This document shows, one piece after another, positions 1 through 8,663 of a DNA stretch of 64,000 nt (position 1 is its first letter; every line of letters begins with the position of its first letter). A program made the translations under genes and the position numbers. Source of the DNA: Mobilicoccus massiliensis (GTDB taxonomy: Bacteria > Actinomycetota > Actinomycetes > Actinomycetales > Dermatophilaceae); the NCBI RefSeq assembly GCF_000826525.2, contig NZ_LN651331.1:1-64000 (forward strand), in the 5' to 3' direction. Below the pieces are notes generated by a model that was not told the origin of the DNA, did not search any database, and saw nothing but the letters and a program-made list of their open reading frames with translations.

Positions 1-1
1 G

Positions 2-1738
2 GGCGGCTACGGCGCCCGAGGAACGGACCGTCCTCGCTACCGGCGCGACGACGACCGCGGCGGGTACTCGCGCCAGGAGGACCGCGGCCCGCGTCCGGAC
101 CGTCGCGGCGACGAGCGCCGGGGCGACCGTCGCGACGAGCGTGGGGGGTACGGTCGCGGGGGATACGACCGCAGCGACGGTCGCGGGGGATACGACCGCA
201 GCGACGGTCGCGGAGGATACGACCGCAGCGACGGTCGCGGAGGATACGACCGCAGCGACGATCGCAGGGGATACGACCGCAGGGACGACCGTCGTTCCTC
301 TGGCAGGCGCCATGACCGAGACGGCGGCCAGGGACGGCGTGAAGGCGGAGCCGGGTACGGTCGCCGGGACGAGCGTGGCTCGTTCGAACGCCGCGAGGAC
401 CGTGGTGGGTACCGGGAGCGCGGCCCGCGGCGCGAGAGCGAACGCCGGGACGGCGGCCGGGAATTCGGACGACGTGAAGACCGCGGAGGGTTCGGCCGCG
501 AGCGACGTATCGAGCAGGCAGGCCCGGGTCGCCCTGAACGTGGCGGGTACCGCGGCGATCGCCGTGATGAGCGTGGAGGAGCCGGCCGTCGTGAGGAGCG
601 ACCGTCCTACGACCGCCGAGGCGGCGGTCGCGATGGCGGGCGTCCTCGCTTCGACCGCGAGCGCGGAGACCGGCACGAACACCCCGGCCGCCCTGGGCGG
701 GAGGATCGCTACGAGGACCAGCGAGAGGCGAGGGGGCCCGGTCCCCGGCGCATCGACCGGCGCGATGAGGCACCCCGTATCGAGCTCGAGATTCCCGAGG
801 ACGTCACCGGTCTCGAGATCGACCGCGCCGTCAAGACCGAGTTGCGCACCCTGAGCAAGGACAACGCCAAGGGCGTCGGCGCGCACCTGATCATGGTGGC
901 TCGTCTCATCGACGAGGACATCGATCTCGCGCGCGCCCACGCCGACGCCGCCGTACGACGCGCCGGCAGGGTCCCGTCGGTGCGTGAGGCCCGCGGGATG
1001 GTCGCCTACCAGGAGGGCGACTGGAGTGTCGCCCTCGCCGAGTTCCGCACCGCGCGGCGCCTCTCGGGCTCCCACCACCTGCTGCCCTACCTCATCGACT
1101 GCGAGCGGGCGCTCGGACGCCCGGAGAAGGCGCTCGAGCTGGCGCGGTCGGCGGAGGTCGACACACTGGGACCGGCGGAGCGGATCGAGGTGGCGATCGT
1201 GACCTCGGGAATCCGTCGTGATCTCGGTCAGCCGGAGGCCGCACTCACCGAGCTCGAAGGACGCCACCTCGTGCCCGGGCGTACCGAATCGTGGGCTCCG
1301 CGTCTCTACTACGCGTACGCCGACGCCCTTCTCGACCTCGGTCGTACCGACGAGGCCCGACGATGGTTCCAGGCCGCTGCCGACGTGGACACCGAGCTGC
1401 AGACCGACGCCTGGGAGCGGCTCGACGAGCTCGACGGCACGGTCGTCGTCGACCTCATGGACGACGCCGACGAGGACGACGATCCGGTGAACGACGTCGA
1501 CGGCCCCGCCGGAGCCACCGGACGCTCCGCCGAGTTCGGCGGCGTGGACGGCGGTACCGACGTGGATGACGGTGTCGTCTCCCCGGATGTCCCGGTCGTC
1601 GATCGCCGCGCGGTGGGAGCGGGGGAGAGCGAGGACCTCGCCGCTGACGACTCGCAGGACCGGCCGAGCGGTGAGCCCGACGTCGCTGCCCGTGACGACG
1701 ACGGATCCGCGACGGCCGACGGAGACGACGACCGATGA
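2..1738 (+). CDS. RG-rich TPR protein (Rv1691-like), 5' end outside window
   Basis: The reading frame is open from base 2, so the gene begins upstream; no ATG, GTG or TTG occurs in frame before 842, where an apparent start (TTG) is internal. Encoded residues 1 to about 255 are a disordered Gly/Arg/Asp/Tyr-rich stretch with RGGY and GYDR repeats. The rest is a folded helical domain with tetratricopeptide-like repeats (about 275-475 of the visible part), then an acidic Asp/Glu/Val-rich tail. The stop overlaps the next gene by 4 bp. Position next to the HAD gene and tlyA matches Rv1691 of M. tuberculosis, a conserved protein of unknown role. RGG-type tails often bind RNA or drive condensation; that is inference here. 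Frame and partial status are seen directly. Confidence 0.85.
   Translation, partial: GGYGARGTDRPRYRRDDDRGGYSRQEDRGPRPDRRGDERRGDRRDERGGYGRGGYDRSDGRGGYDRSDGRGGYDRSDGRGGYDRSDDRRGYDRRDDRRSSGRRHDRDGGQGRREGGAGYGRRDERGSFERREDRGGYRERGPRRESERRDGGREFGRREDRGGFGRERRIEQAGPGRPERGGYRGDRRDERGGAGRREERPSYDRRGGGRDGGRPRFDRERGDRHEHPGRPGREDRYEDQREARGPGPRRIDRRDEAPRIELEIPEDVTGLEIDRAVKTELRTLSKDNAKGVGAHLIMVARLIDEDIDLARAHADAAVRRAGRVPSVREARGMVAYQEGDWSVALAEFRTARRLSGSHHLLPYLIDCERALGRPEKALELARSAEVDTLGPAERIEVAIVTSGIRRDLGQPEAALTELEGRHLVPGRTESWAPRLYYAYADALLDLGRTDEARRWFQAAADVDTELQTDAWERLDELDGTVVVDLMDDADEDDDPVNDVDGPAGATGRSAEFGGVDGGTDVDDGVVSPDVPVVDRRAVGAGESEDLAADDSQDRPSGEPDVAARDDDGSATADGDDDR
152..286 (+). repeat. Five tandem 27-bp units in the RG-rich coding region
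   Basis: Units start at 152, 179, 206, 233 and 260. Each encodes the nonapeptide GRGGYDRSD or a close variant; the fifth unit is more diverged. The 27-bp period preserves frame, so copy number can change without breaking the protein. Confidence 0.95.
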
Positions 1739-2781
1739 GCTCCGCGCTCGTCTCGAGCTACGAAGCACTCGTGTGCGATCTCGATGGGGTCGTCTACCGG
1801 GGGAGCGAGGCGGTGCCGCACGCCGTGGACTCCCTGAACGCAGCGAGACACGAGGGCACGGGCATCGCCTACGCGACGAACAACGCCTCGCGCCCGCCGG
1901 GGGTCGTCTACGAGCACCTCGCCGAGCTCGGCATCGACCTCGCAGTCGAGGACGTGATGACGAGCGCCGTGGCCGGCGCCGAACGGCTCGCCGACCTGCT
2001 GCCACAGGGCAGCACGGTGCTCGCGGTCGGCGGCGAAGGGGTCGCCCACGCGCTGGAGTCCGTGGGCCTGAGGGCGGTTCGCACCGCCGATCTCACGGCC
2101 GAGCCCGCATCCGACGGGATGCCCGTCGCGGTTCTCCAGGGCTTCGGGCGCGACGTGGCGTGGACCGACCTCGAGGAGGCGGGCTACCGCATCCGCGGCG
2201 GTGCTCGCTGGGTCGCGACGAACACCGACCTCACCGTGCCGGTGGGTGACCGTGGCAACGGTCCGGGCAACGGCACGCTCGTCGCGGCCGTCCGCCAGGC
2301 CGTGGACGTCGATCCCGAGGTCGTCGGCAAGCCCTTTCCGGCGCTCTACCTGCGCTGCGCCGAACGTCTCGGGGTCGGGCCGGAGCAGACCCTCGCCATC
2401 GGGGATCGTCTCGACACCGACATCGCCGGAGCCGCGCGAGCGGGGATGGACAGCCTCTTCGTGCTCACCGGTGTCACCGGGGCCCGCGGGCTCGTCGAGG
2501 CGCAGGGTGAGCAGAGGCCGACCTTTCTCGGACGCGACCTGCGAGCGTTGCACGAACCGTACCTTCGCGCGGTGGTCGAGACCGACGACCTCGGCGCCGA
2601 GGCCACGTGCGGCCCGGCCCGGGTGCGCATCACCGACCAGGCGATCGAACTCGGCGACGGCGGCTCGGCCTCCGAACGACTGCGGGCGTTCGTGGCCGCG
2701 GCCACTCACCGTGTCGACGAGGGACACACGCTGCCGGCGTGGCCCGACGTCGACACCTGGATCCTCGAGGGGGACTCGTGA
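1735..2781 (+). CDS. HAD-superfamily phosphatase, NagD/Gph type (Rv1692-like)
   Basis: A 348-residue haloacid-dehalogenase-fold hydrolase. Motif I is D15-L-D17-G-V near the N-terminus, motif II is the TNNAS segment near residue 46, and the C-terminal GDRLDTDI segment is motif III/IV. The layout is that of the NagD-like class with a large type IIA cap. The M. tuberculosis homologue in the same position, Rv1692, is a glycerol-3-phosphate phosphatase, so a role in recycling polar lipid heads is plausible, but substrate is not readable from sequence. The start ATG overlaps the previous stop (ATGA). Confidence 0.88.
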   Translation: MSSALVSSYEALVCDLDGVVYRGSEAVPHAVDSLNAARHEGTGIAYATNNASRPPGVVYEHLAELGIDLAVEDVMTSAVAGAERLADLLPQGSTVLAVGGEGVAHALESVGLRAVRTADLTAEPASDGMPVAVLQGFGRDVAWTDLEEAGYRIRGGARWVATNTDLTVPVGDRGNGPGNGTLVAAVRQAVDVDPEVVGKPFPALYLRCAERLGVGPEQTLAIGDRLDTDIAGAARAGMDSLFVLTGVTGARGLVEAQGEQRPTFLGRDLRALHEPYLRAVVETDDLGAEATCGPARVRITDQAIELGDGGSASERLRAFVAAATHRVDEGHTLPAWPDVDTWILEGDS

Positions 2782-3026
2782 CCACACCCGACGGGGGCTC
2801 GACCCGGCCCGTGACACCGCACTCGGCACCACAACCGACACCACACCCAGCGCCACAACCGACGCCACGGCCCGCTCCCCCCGGCGCCGCCGAGGGCCGA
2901 GAGCTCGCCGAGGCGCTGCGCCACCTCGAGGAGGTCGACCCGCAGGATCTCGACGAGGTCATCTCGGCCGCTGAGCAAGCGCACCAGCAACTGCGCAACC
3001 GGCTCGGCCACGCGGGCGGCGCATGA
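2778..3026 (+). CDS. Small conserved protein between HAD gene and tlyA (Rv1693-like)
   Basis: An 82-residue protein starting at GTG 2778, which overlaps the upstream stop codon; longer upstream extensions would run through the HAD gene. The N-terminal half is Pro/Thr-rich with His-Pro repeats and looks disordered. The C-terminal half is a charged helix (about residues 40-78) with Glu/Leu/Asp heptad-like spacing. The stop overlaps the tlyA start. The matching M. tuberculosis gene is Rv1693, a small protein of unknown function. No function is proposed. Confidence 0.75.
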   Translation: MTTPDGGSTRPVTPHSAPQPTPHPAPQPTPRPAPPGAAEGRELAEALRHLEEVDPQDLDEVISAAEQAHQQLRNRLGHAGGA

Positions 3027-3826
3027 GCACCCGGCTCGACGTCCACCTCGTCGAGACCGGCTCGGCCCGGTCGCGCGGGCAGGCCCGCGACCTCGTGGCG
3101 AGCGGGCTCGTGTCGATCGACGGGCGGGTCGCGACGCGCCCGTCGGCGCCGGTGACCGAAGGTGCTCGGGTCGTCGTCGGTCACGACGATGCGCGCCGTT
3201 GGGTCGGTCGGGCAGCGCTCAAGCTCGTCGCGGCCCTCGATCACTTTCCGGAGTTCGCCGACACGATCGACGGCGCTCGGTGCCTCGACGTCGGCGCGTC
3301 GACCGGCGGGTTCACCCAGGTTCTGCTCGAACGGGGCGCCGCGCACGTGATCGCGCTCGACGTCGGGCACGACCAACTCGCACCGGTCGTCCGAGACGAT
3401 CCACGGGTCGAGGAACGCTCCGGGGTCAACGTGCGCGACGTGACCACGGCCGACCTCGACCCGGTGGACGTCCTCGTCGGCGACCTCAGCTTCATCTCGC
3501 TCGCACTCGTCGCGCCCACCCTGCGGCCCTTGCTGCGCGCCGAGGGTCAGGCCGTCCTGCTCATCAAGCCGCAGTTCGAGGTCGGGCGCAGCCGGCTCGG
3601 CAAATCCGGGGTCGTGCGTTCGGCCGCGGAACGACGTTCCGCCGTGGTGAGGACGACCGAGGCGCTGCGGGAGGCAGGGTTCACGCCCTCCGGACTCGCC
3701 CCCAGCCCCACACCGGGCACGACCGGCAACCGCGAGTATCTTCTCTGGGTGGGCGGCCCCACGGTTCTCGACGCCCACGACATCGCCCGGATCGCCGACG
3801 AGATCATCGACCAGGAGGCATCGTGA
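3023..3826 (+). CDS. tlyA: TlyA-family rRNA 2'-O-methyltransferase / hemolysin
   Basis: A 267-residue protein with an N-terminal S4 RNA-binding domain (about 1-60) followed by an FtsJ/RrmJ-like SAM methyltransferase fold; the SAM loop DVGASTGGFT is at 89-98. In mycobacteria TlyA methylates 16S rRNA C1409 and 23S rRNA C1920, and its loss gives capreomycin resistance. Overlaps of 4 bp on both sides show translational coupling with the small protein upstream and the NAD kinase downstream. Confidence 0.93.
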   Translation: MSTRLDVHLVETGSARSRGQARDLVASGLVSIDGRVATRPSAPVTEGARVVVGHDDARRWVGRAALKLVAALDHFPEFADTIDGARCLDVGASTGGFTQVLLERGAAHVIALDVGHDQLAPVVRDDPRVEERSGVNVRDVTTADLDPVDVLVGDLSFISLALVAPTLRPLLRAEGQAVLLIKPQFEVGRSRLGKSGVVRSAAERRSAVVRTTEALREAGFTPSGLAPSPTPGTTGNREYLLWVGGPTVLDAHDIARIADEIIDQEAS

Positions 3827-4719
3827 CCCGCCGGATCCTGCTGTACGCCCGGCCCGGCCGCGCCGACCTGCAGCAGATCGTCGGTGTGGTCGCCGGACGA
3901 CTCCTCGAGGTCGGGATCCAGCCGGTGCTCATGCCGCCCGGCCCGGTCTCGGGGCCCATGCTCGACGACCAGGTCGAGATCGCCGATCCCGCGGCCCCGG
4001 CCCGCGGGTGCGAACTCGTGTGCGTCCTCGGCGGCGACGGCACGATCCTGCGCGGCGCCGAGGCCGCCCGTGCCACCGACACCCCCCTGCTCGGGGTGAA
4101 CTTCGGACACGTCGGGTTTCTCGCCGAGGCCGAGCAGAAGGACCTCTCGGCGACCGTCGAACGCATCGCCGCGGGCGACTACCACGTCGAGGAGCGGATG
4201 ACCCTCGACGTCGCCGTCTACTCGGGCAAGAGGCAGATCGCGTCGAGCTGGGCGCTCAACGAGGTGACCGTCGAAAAGGCCGAACGTGAGCGCATGCTCG
4301 AACTCACGCTCGAGGTCGACGGCCGCCCCATCTCCACGTGGGGATGCGACGGGATCATCGTCTCGACGCCGAGCGGCTCGACCGCGTACGCGTTCTCGGC
4401 GGGCGGGCCCATCGTGTGGCCGGGGGTGGAGGCCATGCTCATCGTGCCGATCTCGGCCCACGCGCTGTTCGCGCGTCCGCTCGTCGTCGGGCCGGGATCG
4501 AAGGTCGCCGTCGAGCTCGTCCCCGCCAACATGGGTCGTGGAGTCATGTGGTGCGACGGCGCCCGCCCCCTCGACCTGCCCGACGGGGCACGCATCGAGG
4601 TCTCCCACGGGTCGCGCCCGGTGCGGCTCGCGCGGCTCAGTTCCTCCCCGTTCGCCGATCGGCTCGTCGAGAAGTTCCACCTCCCCGTCGCCGGCTGGCG
4701 CGGGGAGAAGCGCGGCTGA
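3823..4719 (+). CDS. nadK: NAD kinase
   Basis: A 298-residue enzyme phosphorylating NAD to NADP with ATP or polyphosphate. The diagnostic GGDGT is at 70-74, followed by the NFGHVGFL segment and the TPSGSTAY motif that contacts NAD. GTG 3823 was chosen because it overlaps the tlyA stop and has an AGGAGG ribosome site a few bases upstream; the frame stays open further 5' only because tlyA overlaps it. Same order as tlyA-ppnK in mycobacteria. Confidence 0.94.
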   Translation: MTRRILLYARPGRADLQQIVGVVAGRLLEVGIQPVLMPPGPVSGPMLDDQVEIADPAAPARGCELVCVLGGDGTILRGAEAARATDTPLLGVNFGHVGFLAEAEQKDLSATVERIAAGDYHVEERMTLDVAVYSGKRQIASSWALNEVTVEKAERERMLELTLEVDGRPISTWGCDGIIVSTPSGSTAYAFSAGGPIVWPGVEAMLIVPISAHALFARPLVVGPGSKVAVELVPANMGRGVMWCDGARPLDLPDGARIEVSHGSRPVRLARLSSSPFADRLVEKFHLPVAGWRGEKRG

Positions 4720-4786
4720 CCGTCTGCGCGCACCCCTGGCGAGCGCCGAGGGGTGGGACAAGCGTCCGCGTGACAGCCTGGAGCGC

Positions 4787-5353
4787 ATGAGTGACACATC
4801 GCGTGAGTTCCGGGTCATCCCGACACTGACCGGCACACCGCCCTCCGAGCTCGATGTCGACGACCTCCCGGCCACGCCAAAAGAACTCTGGAGCACCTGG
4901 CTCGAGGAGGCGCTCGACGCGCAGGTGCCCGAGCCGATTGCCGCGACCCTCGCGACGGTCGACGCCGACGGGACGCCCGACGCACGCACGCTCGTCCTCA
5001 AGGGGGTCGACGAGCGGGGCTGGGCGTTCGCGAGCACCGCGTCCTCCCGCAAGGGGGTCCAACTCGCCGATCGGCCGGCGGCCGCGCTCGAGTTGTACTG
5101 GCAGCCCATCGCCCGGGCCGTGCGCGCGCGGGGGCCGGTGGAGCTCGCGTCGCCGGAGGAGTGGGAGGCCGACCTCGCGGCCCGCAGCCCCGAGGCTCGC
5201 GCGACCGTGCCGCCCGGCCAGTGGCGTCTGTGGCGGCTGCGCCCCGAGCGGGTGGAGTTCTGGCAGGGCTCGACCGACCGCCGACACCTGCGCATCGTCT
5301 ACACCCGGGATGCAGAGGGTTGGCACGTCGAGGCCTCACGCGCGGCGGGCTGA
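4787..5353 (+). CDS. pdxH: Pyridoxine/pyridoxamine 5'-phosphate oxidase family protein
   Basis: A 188-residue FMN-binding split-barrel protein. It has the TLATVDADGTPDARTLVLK segment and the C-terminal WRLWRLRPERVEFWQGS segment typical of PNPOx enzymes that make pyridoxal phosphate. It is shorter than the usual 210-220 residues, mainly at the N-terminus, and lacks the standard LAP end. A PdxH-like oxidase with other substrate is possible. ATG 4787 is used; upstream in-frame sequence is inside nadK. It sits alone, 67 bp after nadK. Confidence 0.8.
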   Translation: MSDTSREFRVIPTLTGTPPSELDVDDLPATPKELWSTWLEEALDAQVPEPIAATLATVDADGTPDARTLVLKGVDERGWAFASTASSRKGVQLADRPAAALELYWQPIARAVRARGPVELASPEEWEADLAARSPEARATVPPGQWRLWRLRPERVEFWQGSTDRRHLRIVYTRDAEGWHVEASRAAG

Positions 5354-5429
5354 GGCCGGGGGTGCGCGCACGCGGCCGGTGAACCGCGGGTGGAGCCGGG
5401 CGGCGTGGCGCACCCTTGCCCTCGACCGG

Positions 5430-5452
5430 CTGTCGGTGGTGATCCGTAGGCT
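5430..5452 (+). promoter_or_regulatory. RecA-NDp/PafBC-type damage promoter of recN
   Basis: CTGTCGGTG at 5430-5438, eight bases, then TAGGCT at 5447-5452. This matches the RecA-independent DNA-damage promoter (TTGTCRGTG-N8-TAnnnT) at all positions but the first. The -10 ends six bases before the recN ATG, so the transcript would be leaderless. Confidence 0.8.
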
Positions 5453-5458
5453 GCGGTC

Positions 5459-7198
5459 ATGCTCACTCGACTGCGTCTTCGGCGGCTCGGGGTCATCGAC
5501 GACGCCGTGCTCGACCTCGCGCCCGGCCTCAACGTGCTCACGGGTGAGACCGGCGCGGGCAAGACGATGGTGGTCTCGGGGCTGGGGTTGTTGCTCGGCA
5601 CGCGCGCCGACCCCGCGCTCGTGCGATCGGGGGCCAAGGACGCCGTCGTCGAGGGGGTCGTCGACTTGTCGGCGGGGCACCCCGCGCTCGTGCGGGCCGC
5701 CGACGCCGGGGCCGAGGACGACGACGGCGAACTCGTCCTCGTGCGCACCGTCGCGGCGGCGGGTCGCTCGCGGGCGCACGTGGGCGGGCGCACCGCCCCC
5801 GTCGGGGTCCTCGGCGAGCTCGGCGAGATGCTCGTGGTCGTCCACGGCCAGGCCGACCAGTGGCGGCTGCGCAGCCCCGAGGAGCACCGGGTCATGCTCG
5901 ACGACTCCGACCCGGCCATCGCGCCGCTGAAGCGGGCGTATCGCGAGGCCTACGAGGCGTACACCAGCGCGAGGGACGAGCTGGCGCGGCTCCGCGAGCT
6001 CGACGAACGCCGCACGAGCGAGGCCGACGCGTTGCGTGCCGGGCTCGCCGACCTCGAACGTCTCGACCCGCAGCCGGGGGAGGACGTGGCGCTCGCGGCG
6101 GAGTCGGAGCGGTTGTCCCACGTCGACGGGCTGCGCACGGCGGCCGGCACCGCTCAGGGGGCCCTGGTCGGTGACGACGCCTCCGGAGAGATGACGGTCT
6201 CGGTGAGCGATCTCCTCGCTCAGGCGCGCTCGGCGCTGTCGGGGGCCGGGGCGCACGACGACGAACTGGCCGGATACGACGGTCGCCTCGCCGAGGTCGC
6301 GACGCTGGTCTCCGAATGCGCGAGCGATCTGAGCGCCTACCTCGCCGGCCTCGACGCCGACCCCGCGCGTCTCGAACAGGTCGAGGATCGCCGCGCCGAA
6401 CTCACGCGCCTCACGAGGGCGTACGGAGACACGGTCGACGCGGCCCTCGCCTGGGGGCAGCGAGCGGCGGCGCGCCTGGACGAACTCGAGAGTGCGCACG
6501 AACGCGCCGCCGGGCTCGTGGAGGAGGTGGAGCGGCTGCTCACGGCGTTGCGAAGCGCGGCCGCCCGGCTCACCGAGGCACGCACGGCTGCCGCCGGTCG
6601 ACTCGCCACGGCCGTCACCGCCGAACTCGCGCACCTCGCCATGGGCAAGGCGATCATCGAGGTCGTGGTCGAGCCCCGGGCCTCCGGTCCGATTCCCGGC
6701 GACGACGGGCACCCGCCACTCGGCACGACAGGCGCCGACGACGTCGACATCCGCATGGCCTCCGGGCCCGGCCTACCCCTGCGCACCGTGGCCAAGGCCG
6801 CCTCCGGGGGTGAACTCTCGCGGGTCATGCTCGCCCTCGAGGTCGTCATCGCGGGGGCCGGTGGATCCGCGGTGCCGACGTTCGTGTTCGACGAGGTCGA
6901 CGCGGGGATCGGCGGGCGCGCCGCCATCGCCGTCGGCGCGCGGCTCGCGGCGCTGGCCCGGCACGCGCAGGTCGTCGTCGTCACTCACCTCGCCCAGGTC
7001 GCCGCGCACGCCGACAACCACCTCGTCGTCCGCAAGACCGACGACGGCCACGTGACCGAGAGCGACGTGGTCGCGGTCACCGGCGACGAGCGAGAACGCG
7101 AGATCGCCCGCATGATGGCGGGAGTCGACGACACCGAGGCCGCCCTCGATCACGCGCGCGAGCTGCTGCGCACCGCGGCCCGCAGCGAGGCCACATGA
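5459..7198 (+). CDS. recN: DNA repair protein RecN (SMC-like ATPase)
   Basis: A 579-residue SMC-family ATPase acting in double-strand-break repair. The Walker A is GETGAGKT at 29-36. The middle (about 160-390) is rich in Glu/Arg/Leu heptads and forms the short coiled-coil arms. The C-terminal head has the ABC-like signature SGGELSR and the Walker B FVFDEVDAGIGG. The damage-type promoter immediately upstream puts the transcript start at the ATG and supports this start. Follows nadK as in other Actinomycetota. Confidence 0.95.
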   Translation: MLTRLRLRRLGVIDDAVLDLAPGLNVLTGETGAGKTMVVSGLGLLLGTRADPALVRSGAKDAVVEGVVDLSAGHPALVRAADAGAEDDDGELVLVRTVAAAGRSRAHVGGRTAPVGVLGELGEMLVVVHGQADQWRLRSPEEHRVMLDDSDPAIAPLKRAYREAYEAYTSARDELARLRELDERRTSEADALRAGLADLERLDPQPGEDVALAAESERLSHVDGLRTAAGTAQGALVGDDASGEMTVSVSDLLAQARSALSGAGAHDDELAGYDGRLAEVATLVSECASDLSAYLAGLDADPARLEQVEDRRAELTRLTRAYGDTVDAALAWGQRAAARLDELESAHERAAGLVEEVERLLTALRSAAARLTEARTAAAGRLATAVTAELAHLAMGKAIIEVVVEPRASGPIPGDDGHPPLGTTGADDVDIRMASGPGLPLRTVAKAASGGELSRVMLALEVVIAGAGGSAVPTFVFDEVDAGIGGRAAIAVGARLAALARHAQVVVVTHLAQVAAHADNHLVVRKTDDGHVTESDVVAVTGDEREREIARMMAGVDDTEAALDHARELLRTAARSEAT

Positions 7199-7268
7199 CG
7201 GTGGCGGTGCCCTCTTCCCGAGCACGCCTACGCCACCATGGACGCACATTCGACGCGAAGGAGACTGC

Positions 7269-7934
7269 ATGAGCACGGACGCGCCCCTCATCCGCGGGGT
7301 CGACCTCACCGACGACCACGAGCCTCGCCCGGTGACCGACAGCCGCATCGTCTACGAGGGCATGATCTGGGACGTGCGCCGCGACACCGTCGACCTCGGG
7401 GGCCGCACGGTCGACCGGGACTACATCGAGCACCCGGGCGCGGTGGTCATCGTGGCCCTGCGCGACGATCCCGTCGGCAAGGTGGAGGTCATGCTCATCA
7501 AGCAGTACCGGCACCCGATCGGCACGACGGAATGGGAGCTGCCTGCCGGGTTGCTCGACAAGGAGGGCGAGTCGCCGCTCGAGGCCGCGCAGCGCGAACT
7601 CGCCGAGGAGGTCGACCTACGAGCCGAGCAGTGGCACGCGCTTGTCGACTTCCGCCCCTCACCCGGAGCGACGAGCGAGGCGATCCGCGTCTTCGTCGCC
7701 CAGGACCTCTCCGACGTGCCGGAGGCCGACCTGCATCACCGCGAGGACGAGGAGGCCGACATGACTCGCGCCTGGGTCGACCTCGACGAGGCGTTCGCGG
7801 CCGTGCTCGCCGGGCGCATCGCCAACGCGGGCGCCGTGGTCGGCATCATGGCCGCTCACGGCGCGAAACAGGCCGACTGGGTGACACTGCGCGACGCCGA
7901 CGCTCCGTGGCCGGGGCACCCGAGGTTTCGATGA
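7269..7934 (+). CDS. Nudix hydrolase, ADP-ribose pyrophosphatase-like (Rv1700-like)
   Basis: A 221-residue protein with a Nudix box around 94-115 (catalytic RELAEEV), one residue longer than the standard spacing at its first glycine. The upstream segment GTTEWELPAG is typical of ADP-ribose pyrophosphatases (NudF class), which cleave ADP-ribose to AMP and ribose 5-phosphate with Mg2+. A GAAGGAGA ribosome site lies before ATG 7269. Its place after recN matches Rv1700. An 18-bp tandem duplication spans the stop codon. Confidence 0.88.
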   Translation: MSTDAPLIRGVDLTDDHEPRPVTDSRIVYEGMIWDVRRDTVDLGGRTVDRDYIEHPGAVVIVALRDDPVGKVEVMLIKQYRHPIGTTEWELPAGLLDKEGESPLEAAQRELAEEVDLRAEQWHALVDFRPSPGATSEAIRVFVAQDLSDVPEADLHHREDEEADMTRAWVDLDEAFAAVLAGRIANAGAVVGIMAAHGAKQADWVTLRDADAPWPGHPRFR

Positions 7935-7956
7935 TCCCCGAGGTTTCGATGATCCC
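7921..7956 (+). repeat. Perfect 18-bp tandem duplication over the Nudix stop codon
   Basis: Bases 7921-7938 are repeated exactly at 7939-7956. The stop TGA (7932-7934) lies in the first copy, so the second copy is untranslated. It looks like a recent slippage event. Confidence 0.95.
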
Positions 7957-8080
7957 CGTGTCGTGGCCTGTGGACGGCGCGCGGTGTGTGGGAACGATCC
8001 GGTCTTAGCCTGTCTCGGGGCTGTCCCTTCGCCCCGTGTCCTTGCGACACTGGCGACAAGCCGTGGGAGGAGGCAGCCCG

Positions 8081-8647
8081 ATGACCGTGCAACACACCGA
8101 CCTCGACGACGACCTCGGTGACGGCGTCGATCCCGAACACATGACGCTGGCGCAGTGGGAGATGTTCGACTCCGAGCTCAAGCATGAGCTGGTCGAGGGC
8201 GTGCTGATCGTGAGTCCGCCGGAGACCTATCTCAACCGCAGAGCAGCCATGCGCCTCGCCCTCCGGCTCGAGGGGATCGACGGGGTCGAATGCACGACCG
8301 ACACGGGCGTGACGCTCGATGCCCACGCCCCGACTGTGCGCTGTCCAGATCTCGTGGTTGCGCGCGCTGGGGTCGGAGATGTGACGGCCCTGTCTGCGAT
8401 CGACATCCTTCTCGTCGCCGAGGTCGTGGCCCCCTCCTCACGGGAGACCGACTGGGTCACCAAGCGTGGTGCGTACGCGCGGGCGGGGATCGGCAACTAC
8501 CTCGTCGTCGACCGGCGACGTCGACGCCTCGTCCTGTTCTCCGAACCGGTCGACGGGCGTTACACGCAGCAGTCGATCGGGGAGCCGGTGGCCCTCGTCT
8601 TCGGTGAGCACACCGTGGAGCTCACCCTCGCCGACCTCACGGACTGA
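8081..8647 (+). CDS. Uma2-family putative endonuclease (DUF820)
   Basis: A 188-residue PD-(D/E)XK-fold protein of the Uma2/DUF820 family. The family pattern is visible: ELKHELVEGVLI near residue 28, then a PDLVV segment with the active-site Asp, the LLVAEVVAPSS strand with the Glu, and the YARAGIGNYLVVD segment. The family is abundant in actinobacteria and cyanobacteria; its biological role is unclear. ATG 8081 is chosen because a strong GGGAGGAGG ribosome site precedes it. Converges on the next gene with only 16 bp between. Confidence 0.82.
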   Translation: MTVQHTDLDDDLGDGVDPEHMTLAQWEMFDSELKHELVEGVLIVSPPETYLNRRAAMRLALRLEGIDGVECTTDTGVTLDAHAPTVRCPDLVVARAGVGDVTALSAIDILLVAEVVAPSSRETDWVTKRGAYARAGIGNYLVVDRRRRRLVLFSEPVDGRYTQQSIGEPVALVFGEHTVELTLADLTD

Positions 8648-8663
8648 CGGCGCCGCTCGCTGC

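Noticed and set aside
141-854. Open frame with repeated TTAATVAGD-like units
   Set aside because: Alternative frame of the 27-bp repeats in the RG-rich protein; the true frame continues into the TPR domain.
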